A program made the position numbers and the translations under genes. A stretch of 38,219 nt of DNA, from NCBI GenBank assembly GCA_964425275.1, contig CAYRLZ010000026.1, positions 1 to 38,219 of the forward strand. Direction: 5' to 3'. Source of the stretch: CAYRLZ01 sp964425275 (GTDB lineage: Bacteria > Hydrothermota > Tepidihabitantia > Tepidihabitantales > JBDRVQ01). Under the pieces are notes generated by a model. That model did not search any database. It was not told the DNA's origin and saw only the letters and a program-made list of their open reading frames with translations. Of this stretch, positions 22,607 through 31,012 are shown one piece after another; positions within the stretch are counted from its first letter, which is position 1; each line of letters opens with the position of its first letter.

Positions 22607-24538
22607 TTATAAAATCAAAAAGAGAAATTCTAACGACAAAAAGATAAAGGCCAGATATAATGAAATTGGTGCTAAATCTATCCGACTGGTAGGGAGTTCT
22701 TTAATCACCTTAAAATACTTAGGGATTAAGTCCCAAGAAAGTTGGGTTAAATCCCCTTCCGCTGGGTCAGGATTTACCGCAAAGACCTCATTTCCTATTT
22801 CATAAAGACCGGGGATTTCGGTTTGCCCAAAACCAAACTCTATTCTCCCTTCTTTAATCTCACCCCTTTCGGTCCGGACACCCTGTGGTGTCTTAATTGA
22901 AATAACCGGCGAAGAAATCGCAACCTTAATCGTATCGCCGCAAAGATATTCTTTCTCTAAACCATAACCGGTAAGATAAAAAAGGGAACGATATAAAAAT
23001 GGGATGAATACCCCCCGAAAGACTAAATCGCAATTCTTGGGCAAAAGAAGGGTTGTCAGGACTAAAATCTTATCCCCCTTCCCTTCTAAGATAAATGGAA
23101 TACCACCGGTTAAATGAGCCAGGACTTTTGCCTGATTTGGCTTAATAATTGAGTAGGAAAAGATTTTCGGAACTTTGATATCTTCTTTCAAGATTTCAAA
23201 TATCACATGTTGGGTATCAACCTTCTCAATCCGTAAAAAGCCCTCCTCTTCTTTATTCCCCTCGTAAGAAAAATATCTATCCCACAACGAAGGATTTTTT
23301 AGCGGTGAATAGAGGATTAAAAAGACCGAACCGCCTTCGCTCAAATATTTATCAACCCGCCGCTTATCTTCCAAGGAGAGATTTGTCGGGTTTGTCAGGA
23401 TAACCACCTTAAAAGAGTTGAGATTAACACCTCTTATTCCAGAGATGGGCAAAGTGGTTAGTTCAAAAGGAGACATCGCGGAGGGGGCTAATGCCTTTTC
23501 TAAAAAAGATACCTCTCCCCTATCCGTCCAAAGCAAAAGGAGTGGAATCTTATCCATTTTCTTAAAATTGAAATACCGAACATTATCCACCGCAAGCGAA
23601 TCCGAAAAGATTTCCACCTTTCCCGAATATCTTCCTGGCTCTTTTAATTCTCGGGCAAAGGTAATCTCTTTCTCTTCTTTTGGTTTCAAGACAATCTCCC
23701 GAGATTCTCTTCTTTCCCCCAAGAAAAGTTCTACTCGCAATCCCATCTCTTCTTCGGAATAGTTCTTAATCCGGCCGGCGATGTGATTGGCTTCTTGGGG
23801 CAGGGCCAATTTCTCTTTTAAGTAGACGGCTTCTATCCCGCAATTCTTTCCACCTTTCTCCCCGACATCAACGATAAAAACCGAAGCCTTCGGTCTTTCC
23901 TTTAATAAAGAGAAGCAATCCTTCGTCAAATCGGTGAAGAGATATATCTCTCGTTCATATCGTGCGGTTTCTAAGACCTGTTTTATCTTCTCCCCATCCT
24001 TTAGTCTTAAAGAAAGATAAGAAACTCTTAGGGTATCAATAATTTTTTGGATAGAATCAGGCACTAAGAATGGAGTAGAGAGTCTCCCGGATAAAAGAAA
24101 AAGCGCTACCTCGCTATTTTTCGATAAACTATTCAGCAACCCTCTTACTTTCTCCTTTGCCTTACTCCATCTTCCACCTTGTTGGCTAAAAGGCTTATGA
24201 GTTAACTCCGGAACCGTATTAACCATTCCATATTGCATACTATAAGTATCATCAAGGATTATTATAATACTCCTTTCGGTTTTTGCCCTAATTATGCCTC
24301 GGGCACATTGCGGTTTAGATAAAGAGGCAAAAAGGAGAAATAGAAATAGGATGCGGAATATTAAAAGGAGGATTTCTCTTATCCTAAGCCAGTTGAATCG
24401 CTCCCTTTTTGTCTCCCGGAGAAAGAAGAAGGAAGAAAAATATACCTTACGCAATCGCATCCGGTGGAGAAGATGGATAATGAGTGGCACAAGAGAAATC
24501 GGAATAAGGTATAAGAAGTTAGGGGCAAGAAAGGTCAT
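22607..24538 (-). CDS. BatA-like membrane protein with von Willebrand A domain
   Basis: The start is taken at the ATG at 24538, 1 nt after the DUF58 gene, which gives the classic N-terminus MTFLAPNFLYLIPISLVPLI. The longer frame would overlap DUF58 by over 100 nt. The 643-residue product has the BatA double membrane region (about 5-25 and 52-72) and a VWA-like domain starting IIIILDDTYSM, with Asp96-x-Thr98-x-Ser100 as the metal-ion site. A long beta-rich middle part follows, and a last membrane helix (about 622-643) ends the protein. The role is not known; families of this kind occur with MoxR ATPases and DUF58 proteins in envelope-linked clusters. Here only DUF58 is present. Confidence 0.8.
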   Translation of the reverse strand: MTFLAPNFLYLIPISLVPLIIHLLHRMRLRKVYFSSFFFLRETKRERFNWLRIREILLLIFRILFLFLLFASLSKPQCARGIIRAKTERSIIIILDDTYSMQYGMVNTVPELTHKPFSQQGGRWSKAKEKVRGLLNSLSKNSEVALFLLSGRLSTPFLVPDSIQKIIDTLRVSYLSLRLKDGEKIKQVLETARYEREIYLFTDLTKDCFSLLKERPKASVFIVDVGEKGGKNCGIEAVYLKEKLALPQEANHIAGRIKNYSEEEMGLRVELFLGERRESREIVLKPKEEKEITFARELKEPGRYSGKVEIFSDSLAVDNVRYFNFKKMDKIPLLLLWTDRGEVSFLEKALAPSAMSPFELTTLPISGIRGVNLNSFKVVILTNPTNLSLEDKRRVDKYLSEGGSVFLILYSPLKNPSLWDRYFSYEGNKEEEGFLRIEKVDTQHVIFEILKEDIKVPKIFSYSIIKPNQAKVLAHLTGGIPFILEGKGDKILVLTTLLLPKNCDLVFRGVFIPFLYRSLFYLTGYGLEKEYLCGDTIKVAISSPVISIKTPQGVRTERGEIKEGRIEFGFGQTEIPGLYEIGNEVFAVNPDPAEGDLTQLSWDLIPKYFKVIKELPTSRIDLAPISLYLAFIFLSLEFLFLIL

Positions 24539-24539
24539 A

Positions 24540-25448
24540 CTAAAATAGCCGGCTTCGCTTCTCCAGGTAGGCAAATAACGCCTGGTCAAAAGGCATATCG
24601 GTCGTGATACAGTTATAATCAATATAGGCCTCTTGTAATCTCCGTTTGAAGTCAAGGAGAAATCTCTCCAAAAGTCTCTGATATTCTCTCTTTAATTGAC
24701 GGGGGTCAAGGGTAATCTCCTTTCCGGTTTCTAAGTCCTTAAAGACCAGGGGCTGGGAAAAACTAAACTCCTTTTCATTCTTATCTAAGATTTGAAAGAC
24801 CAGAACCTCATGTTTCTTATAACGAAAGAGCCGAAGGCTATGAATTACCCTCTCTTTATCATCAAAGAGGTCGGAGAGGATAATAATCAGACCCCTTCTT
24901 TTTAGCCGGGGGGCTAACTGATAGAAGGTCTCCGAGAGATTGGTCTCACCTTCTGGCTTTGTCTTGTCAATCACCCTTAATAGATTATTGAGATGAGAGG
25001 CTGATTGAATTGGTGGGATAAAATTCTCAATCCTATTGGTAAAGGTGACAAGACCAACACTATCCCTCTGTTTCAAAAGGAGATAGACAAGACTGGCGGC
25101 AAGATAAGAGGCATATTCAAATTTAGATATCCCTTGGGAGGAATAGGACATAGAACCTGAGGCATCAAGGAGGATATAGGCCCTCAGATTAGTTTCTGCC
25201 TCATACTCCCGGACATAAAATCTATCGGTTCGGCTAAATACCTTCCAGTCAACCCGCTTCAGTTCGTCACCTGGGATATAAGGGCGATACTCGGAAAACT
25301 CCACAGAAAAACCCTTAAATGGACTGCGGTGCAATCCGGTTAAAAACCCTTCACAAACCAGACGGGCCTTTAAATCTAATCTTTTAATCTTGGCGATAAC
25401 CGCCGGTAAGAGAAATCGGCGGTAAGCCTCTTTTTGTCCGGCAAGCAT
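24540..25448 (-). CDS. DUF58 domain protein
   Basis: The 302-residue product is a full DUF58 protein: FKGFSVEFSEYRPYIPGDEL near 43-62 and KRVDWKVFSRTDRFYVREYE near 63-82, then a VWA-like core with LLDASGSMSYSS near 92-103 (the DxSxS metal site) and LIIILSDLFDD. There is no membrane segment. DUF58 proteins normally work with a MoxR AAA ATPase and VWA membrane proteins. Here the next gene is BatA-like, but the usual moxR position upstream is taken by tRNA-Phe on the other strand. A promoter with a perfect TATAAT ends 6 nt before the ATG. Confidence 0.88.
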   Translation of the reverse strand: MLAGQKEAYRRFLLPAVIAKIKRLDLKARLVCEGFLTGLHRSPFKGFSVEFSEYRPYIPGDELKRVDWKVFSRTDRFYVREYEAETNLRAYILLDASGSMSYSSQGISKFEYASYLAASLVYLLLKQRDSVGLVTFTNRIENFIPPIQSASHLNNLLRVIDKTKPEGETNLSETFYQLAPRLKRRGLIIILSDLFDDKERVIHSLRLFRYKKHEVLVFQILDKNEKEFSFSQPLVFKDLETGKEITLDPRQLKREYQRLLERFLLDFKRRLQEAYIDYNCITTDMPFDQALFAYLEKRSRLF

Positions 25449-25454
25449 CTTTTA

Positions 25455-25482
25455 ATTATAAGCGGGTATCCATTAAAGTCAA
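25455..25482 (-). promoter_or_regulatory. DUF58-batA promoter, leaderless type
   Basis: TTGACT (25482-25477), a 16-nt spacer and TATAAT (25460-25455), then TAAAAG and the ATG at 25448, a gap of 6 nt. Its -35 is only 1 bp from the -35 of the divergent tRNA-Phe promoter. Confidence 0.8.
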
Positions 25483-25483
25483 C

Positions 25484-25511
25484 TTGACATTAAAGAAATA
25501 ATCTATATAAT
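25484..25511 (+). promoter_or_regulatory. tRNA-Phe/rpsT promoter
   Basis: TTGACA (25484-25489), a 16-nt spacer and TATAAT (25506-25511). The mature tRNA starts at 25520, 8 nt after the -10 box, so the 5' leader would be only about 1-3 nt. Confidence 0.85.
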
Positions 25512-25519
25512 GAATTTTA

Positions 25520-25591
25520 GCCAGGGTAGCTCAGAGGTAGAGCTCCGGACTGAAAATCCGGGAGTCGACGGTTCGATTCCGCCCCCTGGCA
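25520..25591 (+). tRNA. tRNA-Phe (GAA)
   Basis: A 72-nt cloverleaf. The acceptor stem is GCCAGGG with CCCTGGC, the anticodon loop CTGAAAA carries GAA, and the T-loop is GTTCGATTC. The discriminator base is A at 25591 and CCA is not encoded. It is 10 nt upstream of rpsT on the same strand and has a promoter immediately before it. Confidence 0.95.
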
Positions 25592-25601
25592 TAAAATTAA
25601 A

Positions 25602-25859
25602 TTGGCAAAAAGGTCAAAATCGGTTCTAAAAAGAATCTGGCAGACAAAGACGCGAACCCTCCGTAATAAAGCGCGGAAGTCAGCTCTCAAAAAGGCGATA
25701 AAAAAATTCGCTTCTCTTCCGGATAAAGAAGCCGCCCGTGCCTTACTCCCCAAAGTGCAGAGCATTATTGATAAAGCCGCCAAATGGGGAATAATTCACA
25801 AAAATAAGGCGGCAAGATTAAAGGCAAAACTTGCCCAATCGCTAACCGAAACTACTTAA
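25602..25859 (+). CDS. rpsT: 30S ribosomal protein S20
   Basis: S20 is a small basic protein that binds 16S rRNA early in 30S assembly. The 85-residue product has the usual three-helix, Lys/Arg-rich form: KRSKSVLKRIWQTKTRTLRN near 3-22, ALKKAIKKF near 29-37 and a C-terminal IIHKNKAARLKAKLA. The start codon is TTG at 25602, as E. coli rpsT also uses UUG. There is no Shine-Dalgarno in the 10 nt between the tRNA-Phe end and the start. The gene therefore seems to be expressed from the tRNA promoter, with its mRNA 5' end made by tRNA 3' processing. Confidence 0.95.
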   Translation: MAKRSKSVLKRIWQTKTRTLRNKARKSALKKAIKKFASLPDKEAARALLPKVQSIIDKAAKWGIIHKNKAARLKAKLAQSLTETT

Positions 25860-25913
25860 CCACCAAATCGCCAAGAGTTCCAGACCGATTCGCGAAGATT
25901 CCCCGGCGGGTTT

Positions 25914-27146
25914 ATGAAAGTCTTATATGTCGTTACCGCCTTTCCCCGCTCCGAAACTGATGTCATCACCCCCTGGTTAGTCACCACAATTGAAAAACTT
26001 AAAAACCAAGGAATTGAAGTAGAAGTATTCACCTCTTCTTATAAAGGACTTCCAAACCAAAAGATTCGGGGAATCAAAGTCCATCGTTTCCGGTATTTCT
26101 GGAAAAAATGGGAAGACCTCACTCACGAGGAGAGTGTTCCCGACCGATTAAAAGGTTCTTTCCGCTATAAATTGCTCCTTCCTTTCTATCTATTCTTTGG
26201 CCTTTGGCGGATTTATCAACTCAGCCGGCGAGAAAAATATTCAATAATCCATTGCCATTGGCCCTTGCCTCATTCCCTTTTTGGCTACATTGGAAAGAAG
26301 GTATCCGGCGCTAAATTGATTTCCAGTTTTTACGGACTGGAGATAAAATGGCTAAAGAAAAGCCTTCCGTGCTTATTACCTTTTGTCCGCTTCTTGGCTA
26401 ATAAATCGGATGCCCTCACCGCCATCTCTACTTATACCGCGCAGGAGATAAATTCCTTAGGCATCAAAAAGAAGATAGAAATAATTCCTTTTGGGGCGGC
26501 CATTTCAATGGAAAGCAAACAGCTTGAGATTCCGGAAAAGAGGGAAGATAAGACGCCTCAGATTTTATTTGTTGGGCGATTGATTGAAAGAAAAGGCTTA
26601 GATTATTTACTCCGGGCACTGGCCGAGGTCAGAAAGAAAAGAAAGGTTCTTCTCACAATCGTCGGTGAGGGAAAGGAGAAAAAAAAATTGACCGACCTGG
26701 CTCGGGAATTAGGAATTGCCGGAGAGGTCAATTTTACTGGTTTCGTCCCTTCACGAGAACTGGCAAGATATTACCAGATGTGCGACATATTTGTTCATCC
26801 AGCGATTGTTGACGCTAAGGGAGATGCCGAAGGTTTAGGGGTTGTCTTATTAGAGGCAATGAGTTATAAAAAACCAGTAATCGCCTCCCGGGTCGGCGGT
26901 ATCGTTGATATTATCAAAGATAAAGAGACCGGAATTTTAGTCAGCGAAAAATCGGTGGCGGAATTAAAGGATGCTATTTTGCTTCTGCTTAAAGATAGCA
27001 ATTTAAGGAAAACCCTTGCCGAGAACGGATACCAGTTTGTCCGGAATAACTTCAATTGGGATAAGATAATAACCCAGTTAAAAGATTTATATAAAATCCT
27101 TATCCGCCCGAGTCGGGCGAGACAAAGCTTTTGGCAAGCGGATTAA
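25914..27146 (+). CDS. GT4-family glycosyltransferase
   Basis: This enzyme probably transfers a sugar from a nucleotide-sugar donor to a surface polysaccharide or lipid. The 410-residue product has the GT-B fold. The N-terminal acceptor half (about 1-200) carries IIHCHWPLPHSLFG near 112-125. The C-terminal half has ILFVGRLIERKGLDYLLRAL near 221-240, GEVNFTGFVPSRELARYYQM and the donor-site EGLGVVLLEAMSYKKPVI near 303-320, with the family E-x7-E. It lies 54 nt after rpsT with no promoter visible, so it may be read through from tRNA-Phe/rpsT. GGCGGG near the ATG is a poor Shine-Dalgarno. It converges on lysA. Donor and acceptor are unknown. Confidence 0.88.
   Translation: MKVLYVVTAFPRSETDVITPWLVTTIEKLKNQGIEVEVFTSSYKGLPNQKIRGIKVHRFRYFWKKWEDLTHEESVPDRLKGSFRYKLLLPFYLFFGLWRIYQLSRREKYSIIHCHWPLPHSLFGYIGKKVSGAKLISSFYGLEIKWLKKSLPCLLPFVRFLANKSDALTAISTYTAQEINSLGIKKKIEIIPFGAAISMESKQLEIPEKREDKTPQILFVGRLIERKGLDYLLRALAEVRKKRKVLLTIVGEGKEKKKLTDLARELGIAGEVNFTGFVPSRELARYYQMCDIFVHPAIVDAKGDAEGLGVVLLEAMSYKKPVIASRVGGIVDIIKDKETGILVSEKSVAELKDAILLLLKDSNLRKTLAENGYQFVRNNFNWDKIITQLKDLYKILIRPSRARQSFWQAD
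27105..27119. other. GC-rich hairpin in the 3' end of the glycosyltransferase gene
   Basis: CGCCCG (27105-27110), loop AGT, CGGGCG (27114-27119) is a perfect 6-bp stem in otherwise AT-rich sequence, 27 nt before the stop codon. There is no T-run right after it, so it is not a standard terminator, though it could slow polymerase between convergent genes. Confidence 0.35.
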
Positions 27147-27182
27147 CTCTGGATTTTCCTCTTTCTACCGCGGGGATTAGTC

Positions 27183-28430
27183 TTAATAAGTATCTATCTC
27201 TGGTTTGATGAGGTCAGCGTATTCTTCTCTTCGCCGGATTATTCTAAAATCTTTGCCATCAACCAATACCTCGGCGGCTCTTGGCCGGGAGTTGTAATTG
27301 GAGGACATAGAAAACCCGTAGGCGCCGGCACTCATTATTGCCACAATATCGCCTCTTTCTAAAAGGGGTGTTTTCCGGTCAAGGGCAAAGAAATCACCGG
27401 TTTCACAGATTGGTCCGACGATATCGGCGACAACATTTTTCCTCTCTTTCAAGACAATCGGTTGGATTTTATGAAATGCCTTATATAAGGCAGGTCGGAT
27501 TAAGTCATTCATCCCGGAATCAAGGATGATAAATATCCTTCCGTCCTCTTCTTTGACGAAGAGGACCTTGCTCACCAGAACGCCGGCATTACCAACGATA
27601 AATCGCCCCGGCTCCATTATCAGAAATAAGTTAAAGTCTTCCATCAGGTGGTTTATTGCTGAGCGAAATTCGCTTATTGATTGTGCCCTTTCCTTATCGT
27701 AGATGATGCCAAAGCCGCCGCCGATATTTAGATGGGAAAGATTTATTCCTTCGGCTTTCAATTCGGTGATGAAGTTCCGCAGTTTCTTCATTGTTGCAAT
27801 ATAAGGACGGGAATCAAGTATCTGGGAGCCGATATGACAGGCAACCCCAACAAATTCAATATTCTTAAATTCAGTAGCGCGGCGATAGATTGCCTTTGCC
27901 GATTCCCACCCGATACCAAATTTTGTTCCCGGCTTGCCGGTGCTTAAATAATTATGAGTAGCGACCCTTACTGCGGGATTAATCCGCAGGGCAATTTTAG
28001 TCTTTTTGCCCAATCGACCGCTTATTTGATTGATAATGAGAACCTCAGCTTCGCTCTCGGCATTGAACATTAAGATTCCAGCCTGGATTGCCTCAATGAT
28101 TTCTTTATCGGTCTTGCCGACGCCAGAATAGACAATCTTTGCCGGGGCGATGCCGGCTTTTAATACCCGATAAAGTTCACCGCCCGAGACAATATCAGCA
28201 CCAGAGCCCAATTCGCCGAGAATTCTAATAATGTGAATATTGGAACAGGCCTTTACCGAATAGGCGATGAGATGGGGAATGTCGGAAAATGCCGCCGCAA
28301 ATTTTAAGTAATGGTCGACAATCGTCTTTCGGCTATAGAGATAAAATGGAGTTGGGACTGTCCTGGCAATTTTTTGAACGCTGACCCCTTCACAAAATAA
28401 GATGCCGTTCTGGTAATTAAAATCATGCAT
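27183..28430 (-). CDS. lysA: diaminopimelate decarboxylase
   Basis: LysA removes CO2 from meso-diaminopimelate to give lysine, with PLP as cofactor. The 415-residue product has the N-terminal TIM barrel with the PLP Lys in YSVKACSNIHIIR near 57-69, the glycine loop HLNIGGGFGI near 234-243, and a C-terminal beta domain with GPICETGDFFA near 339-349, whose Cys contributes to the active site across the dimer. MSAGAYGFSMSSNYN near the end is also typical. It overlaps the upstream aspartokinase by 8 nt and ends the lysine-related operon. Confidence 0.95.
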   Translation of the reverse strand: MHDFNYQNGILFCEGVSVQKIARTVPTPFYLYSRKTIVDHYLKFAAAFSDIPHLIAYSVKACSNIHIIRILGELGSGADIVSGGELYRVLKAGIAPAKIVYSGVGKTDKEIIEAIQAGILMFNAESEAEVLIINQISGRLGKKTKIALRINPAVRVATHNYLSTGKPGTKFGIGWESAKAIYRRATEFKNIEFVGVACHIGSQILDSRPYIATMKKLRNFITELKAEGINLSHLNIGGGFGIIYDKERAQSISEFRSAINHLMEDFNLFLIMEPGRFIVGNAGVLVSKVLFVKEEDGRIFIILDSGMNDLIRPALYKAFHKIQPIVLKERKNVVADIVGPICETGDFFALDRKTPLLERGDIVAIMSAGAYGFSMSSNYNSRPRAAEVLVDGKDFRIIRRREEYADLIKPEIDTY

Positions 28431-29691
28431 CTTTGATTTTCAGGCTCGCTTTAAGCAGTTCAATTGCCGGTGAGAGCATTTCGGATTTCACATAGATTAT
28501 CACATCGGTATGGCTGGTTATCATTTCAATGATGTTTATGTTATTCTTGGATAGTATCTGGGAGATGACGGCGATAACGCCTGGGGATTCAATAAAGAGA
28601 TAGTTGCGAACGATTAGTTCAGCGATTGGTTTAATACTGCTTATACCAGTAAGCAATTTTTCTTTCCGGATGAAGGCGTCGTGGATGGCCGGGTATATTT
28701 TTTTGCCCGCTTCTTCATTCAGATAGAGGTTGATGAAGGAATCGCTCTGGCTCATTGAATGGATGGCAATACCTTTTGCTGATGTTAAGGTAAATAGCCG
28801 GGGCAGGAGAATTGATTTTTGGGAGAGGTTCTTACCAATTAAGGTAACCATCATCAGTTTTGCCGGGCCGGCAATTATTTTTGTCTTTGCCGCACCACCG
28901 ATTTTTGTTCCTTTAAGTTGTAATTTATTTAAGTCCTTAAAATTAACAATCCGCGATGTCGTATTCTTATCTTTGAAGCGCAGGGCATTGGGGTGAAGCA
29001 CGCGGGCACCAGCAATAGAAAGCAGGGTGATTTCATCAGCGCTGATTTCCTTCAAGAGCAGTGAATTTGCCACGGTCTTGGGGTCAGCGGTATAAACGCC
29101 GGCGACATCAGTTACAATCAGAACCTCGTCGCCGTTCAGATAGGCGGCGACCAGAAAGGCGGTGATGTCCGAGCCTCCTCGACCTAGTGAGACGATTGCC
29201 CCGCTACGGCTGCGGATGAAAAATCCGCTAATTACCGGAACGATTCCTCGTTTGATTAGCGGCTCAATTTCGGTTGCAAATTTTTTCTTGGTTCGCCTTT
29301 CATCTATTTTAATATTTTCAATGTCATTGCTCTTTTCTCTTGAGAGAAAAACCGGTCCCGCAGTTAAATTTTCCGATATCAGCGGCCATTCCGGACAGTG
29401 GAGGGTGATTGCCCGGGCTGGCTGACCGATGGCATTAAGGGCAAGGGTTAATAAGATGGTTGACTGCTCCTCGCCCTGGTAAAGAAGAGAGAGAAATTCC
29501 TGAGAAAAACTCCGCTCCTTTTGAAAATTACTGCCGAGGTTGATAAGACGATTGGTGGTATCACCGGGTGCCGAGACAACCGCCACTACTTCGTTGCCGG
29601 CATCAACCATCCGTTTTATAAAATTTGCCGCCTTTTTGATGCGGGCGGGATTTTTGATTGCCGTCCCGCCAAATTTAACAATCAGCCGCAT
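28423..29691 (-). CDS. lysC: aspartate kinase (second copy, with C-terminal ACT region)
   Basis: Aspartokinase makes aspartyl phosphate, the first step to lysine, threonine and methionine. The 422-residue product has the kinase domain with VKFGGTAIKNPARI near 5-18, GFFIRSRSGAIVSLGRGGSD near 156-175 and TDVAGVYTADPKTV near 195-208. Two ACT-like regions follow (about 280-422), including SPGVIAVISQILSKNNINII, which usually bind the feedback amino acid. It overlaps lysA by 8 nt, so lysine supply is its likely task. A different aspartokinase lies about 2.5 kb upstream in the same direction. The symbol is by family, and the isoenzyme type is not certain. Confidence 0.9.
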   Translation of the reverse strand: MRLIVKFGGTAIKNPARIKKAANFIKRMVDAGNEVVAVVSAPGDTTNRLINLGSNFQKERSFSQEFLSLLYQGEEQSTILLTLALNAIGQPARAITLHCPEWPLISENLTAGPVFLSREKSNDIENIKIDERRTKKKFATEIEPLIKRGIVPVISGFFIRSRSGAIVSLGRGGSDITAFLVAAYLNGDEVLIVTDVAGVYTADPKTVANSLLLKEISADEITLLSIAGARVLHPNALRFKDKNTTSRIVNFKDLNKLQLKGTKIGGAAKTKIIAGPAKLMMVTLIGKNLSQKSILLPRLFTLTSAKGIAIHSMSQSDSFINLYLNEEAGKKIYPAIHDAFIRKEKLLTGISSIKPIAELIVRNYLFIESPGVIAVISQILSKNNINIIEMITSHTDVIIYVKSEMLSPAIELLKASLKIKDA

Positions 29692-29699
29692 ATAATTGA

Positions 29700-30356
29700 T
29701 TACCCATTATCCGCTGAACCCGAATTGGGCAATGGTAAACCGTTACCGGCAAGTTTCTTTTTTACCGCTTCGGTTAAAACAATCCCGCCGGAGACAATTA
29801 CTCGTAAACCCTCATCTACTGGAATTGCTACCTCCCTTACCTCCTCTTGGGGAACGAGTATTAACCAGCCACTGGTCGGATTGGGCGTTGACGGAACAAA
29901 GATTACCTTGTATTCCTTACCATCGGGCAATAAAATCTTCTCTTCCAGCATCAAGAACCCGAAGGTAAAAATCCCCTTCCTCGGATACTCAACAATTACC
30001 ATCTTCTTTAAACTCTTCCGGTCAACGAGAACCGCATCGGTCAATATCTTTGCCGAGCCGTAGATTGACTTGACAATCGGCAGACTGGAAAATAAATCCT
30101 GAAAAAATCCAAAGAGCCATTTGCCCAAGATACCCGAAGTGAGTGCCCCAATGGCGATTATTAGAATTAAAAGGGCGATAAAACCAACAAAGGAAAGAAC
30201 CGATTTGGGTAAATAGGAAAGGAAAGGTAAAAGGGAGATGAATGGTGAAAGAAGTGACCCAAATCGTGATACCAAAAACCAGAGGATTAAAATCGTTAGA
30301 CCTAAGGGCAGAATCGTAGCGATGCCACTCAGGAAATATCTTCTTAGCCGCTTCAT
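29700..30356 (-). CDS. DUF502 family membrane protein
   Basis: The 218-residue product matches DUF502. It has two membrane helices near the start (ATILPLGLTILILWFLV and GFIALLILIIAIGALTSGIL), then the family phrases LPIVKSIYGSAKILTDAV near 90-107 and FVPSTPNPTSGWLILVP near 150-166, in a soluble C-terminal part. Function is not known. It is 8 nt upstream of the second aspartokinase gene and 53 nt after the DUF366 gene. Confidence 0.87.
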   Translation of the reverse strand: MKRLRRYFLSGIATILPLGLTILILWFLVSRFGSLLSPFISLLPFLSYLPKSVLSFVGFIALLILIIAIGALTSGILGKWLFGFFQDLFSSLPIVKSIYGSAKILTDAVLVDRKSLKKMVIVEYPRKGIFTFGFLMLEEKILLPDGKEYKVIFVPSTPNPTSGWLILVPQEEVREVAIPVDEGLRVIVSGGIVLTEAVKKKLAGNGLPLPNSGSADNG

Positions 30357-30409
30357 TACTATTTAGTTTTTTCCTCGGGCGAAATTTTTCTAATGTTCAA
30401 ATGGTAGCC

Positions 30410-30967
30410 TTATTCTACCCAGCGGGTGCGGCAACGGAGTTGAGAAATCCGCTCGCTCTCTTTCGTATAGCGGTCCATCACCTCGTTGGCGAAACTTACC
30501 GCATCAATTGAATAATTCTCCAAACCATTCACCTTCCCCTCTTCGGAAGAAACCAGCGCCACCCCAACATAGACCAGAGAAGAAACCGGAGAAGAGGAGG
30601 CAAGGGAAAAGGCGATTCGGGCATCATTTTCATAAAGTTCGGTGCCGACCCTCTTGATGGCGTTTCTTTCCAACTTTTCATTAATCAAGTCTTTTACGAT
30701 ATTGAGCAGAAGGTATTCCCGAAGAATTGCCTTTTCCAAATCTAACTCAAAATGCTCGGCAATAAAATGAAGCATCTTTGAACAATAGGGAGGTCTTTTG
30801 CCGCCTTTCGCCAGTTCTAAATCAACAATCTCCTTTAGGGAGACATCACAGGTTCCGATGAAGGCAACAATCGAATCGCCCAGGATATTAAAGGTATCAT
30901 AGGCGAAGAGACTACGAACCTGCTCGCCGGTAAAATTCATCTCTTCTTTAATAAACTTAGAACGCAT
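30410..30967 (-). CDS. DUF366 family protein
   Basis: The 185-residue product fits DUF366, a family of unknown function: LRSLFAY-like RSLFAYDTFNILGDSIVAF near 18-36, CDVSLKEIVDLE near 40-51, KMLHFIAEHFELDLEKAI near 64-81 and LASSSPVSSLVYVGVAL near 121-137. No signal or membrane segment is visible. It sits between the DUF4416 and DUF502 genes. It may have its own start of transcription: TTGCAA-N16-TATGAT ends 7 nt before the ATG. Confidence 0.8.
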   Translation of the reverse strand: MRSKFIKEEMNFTGEQVRSLFAYDTFNILGDSIVAFIGTCDVSLKEIVDLELAKGGKRPPYCSKMLHFIAEHFELDLEKAILREYLLLNIVKDLINEKLERNAIKRVGTELYENDARIAFSLASSSPVSSLVYVGVALVSSEEGKVNGLENYSIDAVSFANEVMDRYTKESERISQLRCRTRWVE

Positions 30968-30974
30968 CTTTTAT

Positions 30975-31002
30975 ATCATAAATTATTTTTTTAATTTTGC
31001 AA
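30975..31002 (-). promoter_or_regulatory. possible internal promoter before the DUF366 gene
   Basis: TTGCAA (31002-30997), a 16-nt spacer of A and T only, and TATGAT (30980-30975). The ATG is 7 nt downstream. The region is very AT-rich, so chance matches are easier here. Confidence 0.4.
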
Positions 31003-31012
31003 GTCCCTGATT

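Noticed and set aside
24539..24655. Upstream extension of the BatA-like gene by 39 codons
   Set aside because: It would lie inside the DUF58 coding region. The family N-terminus begins exactly at the ATG at 24538.
27105..27119. GC hairpin as terminator of the glycosyltransferase gene
   Set aside because: It is inside the coding sequence and lacks a following T-run; it is listed only as a structure.
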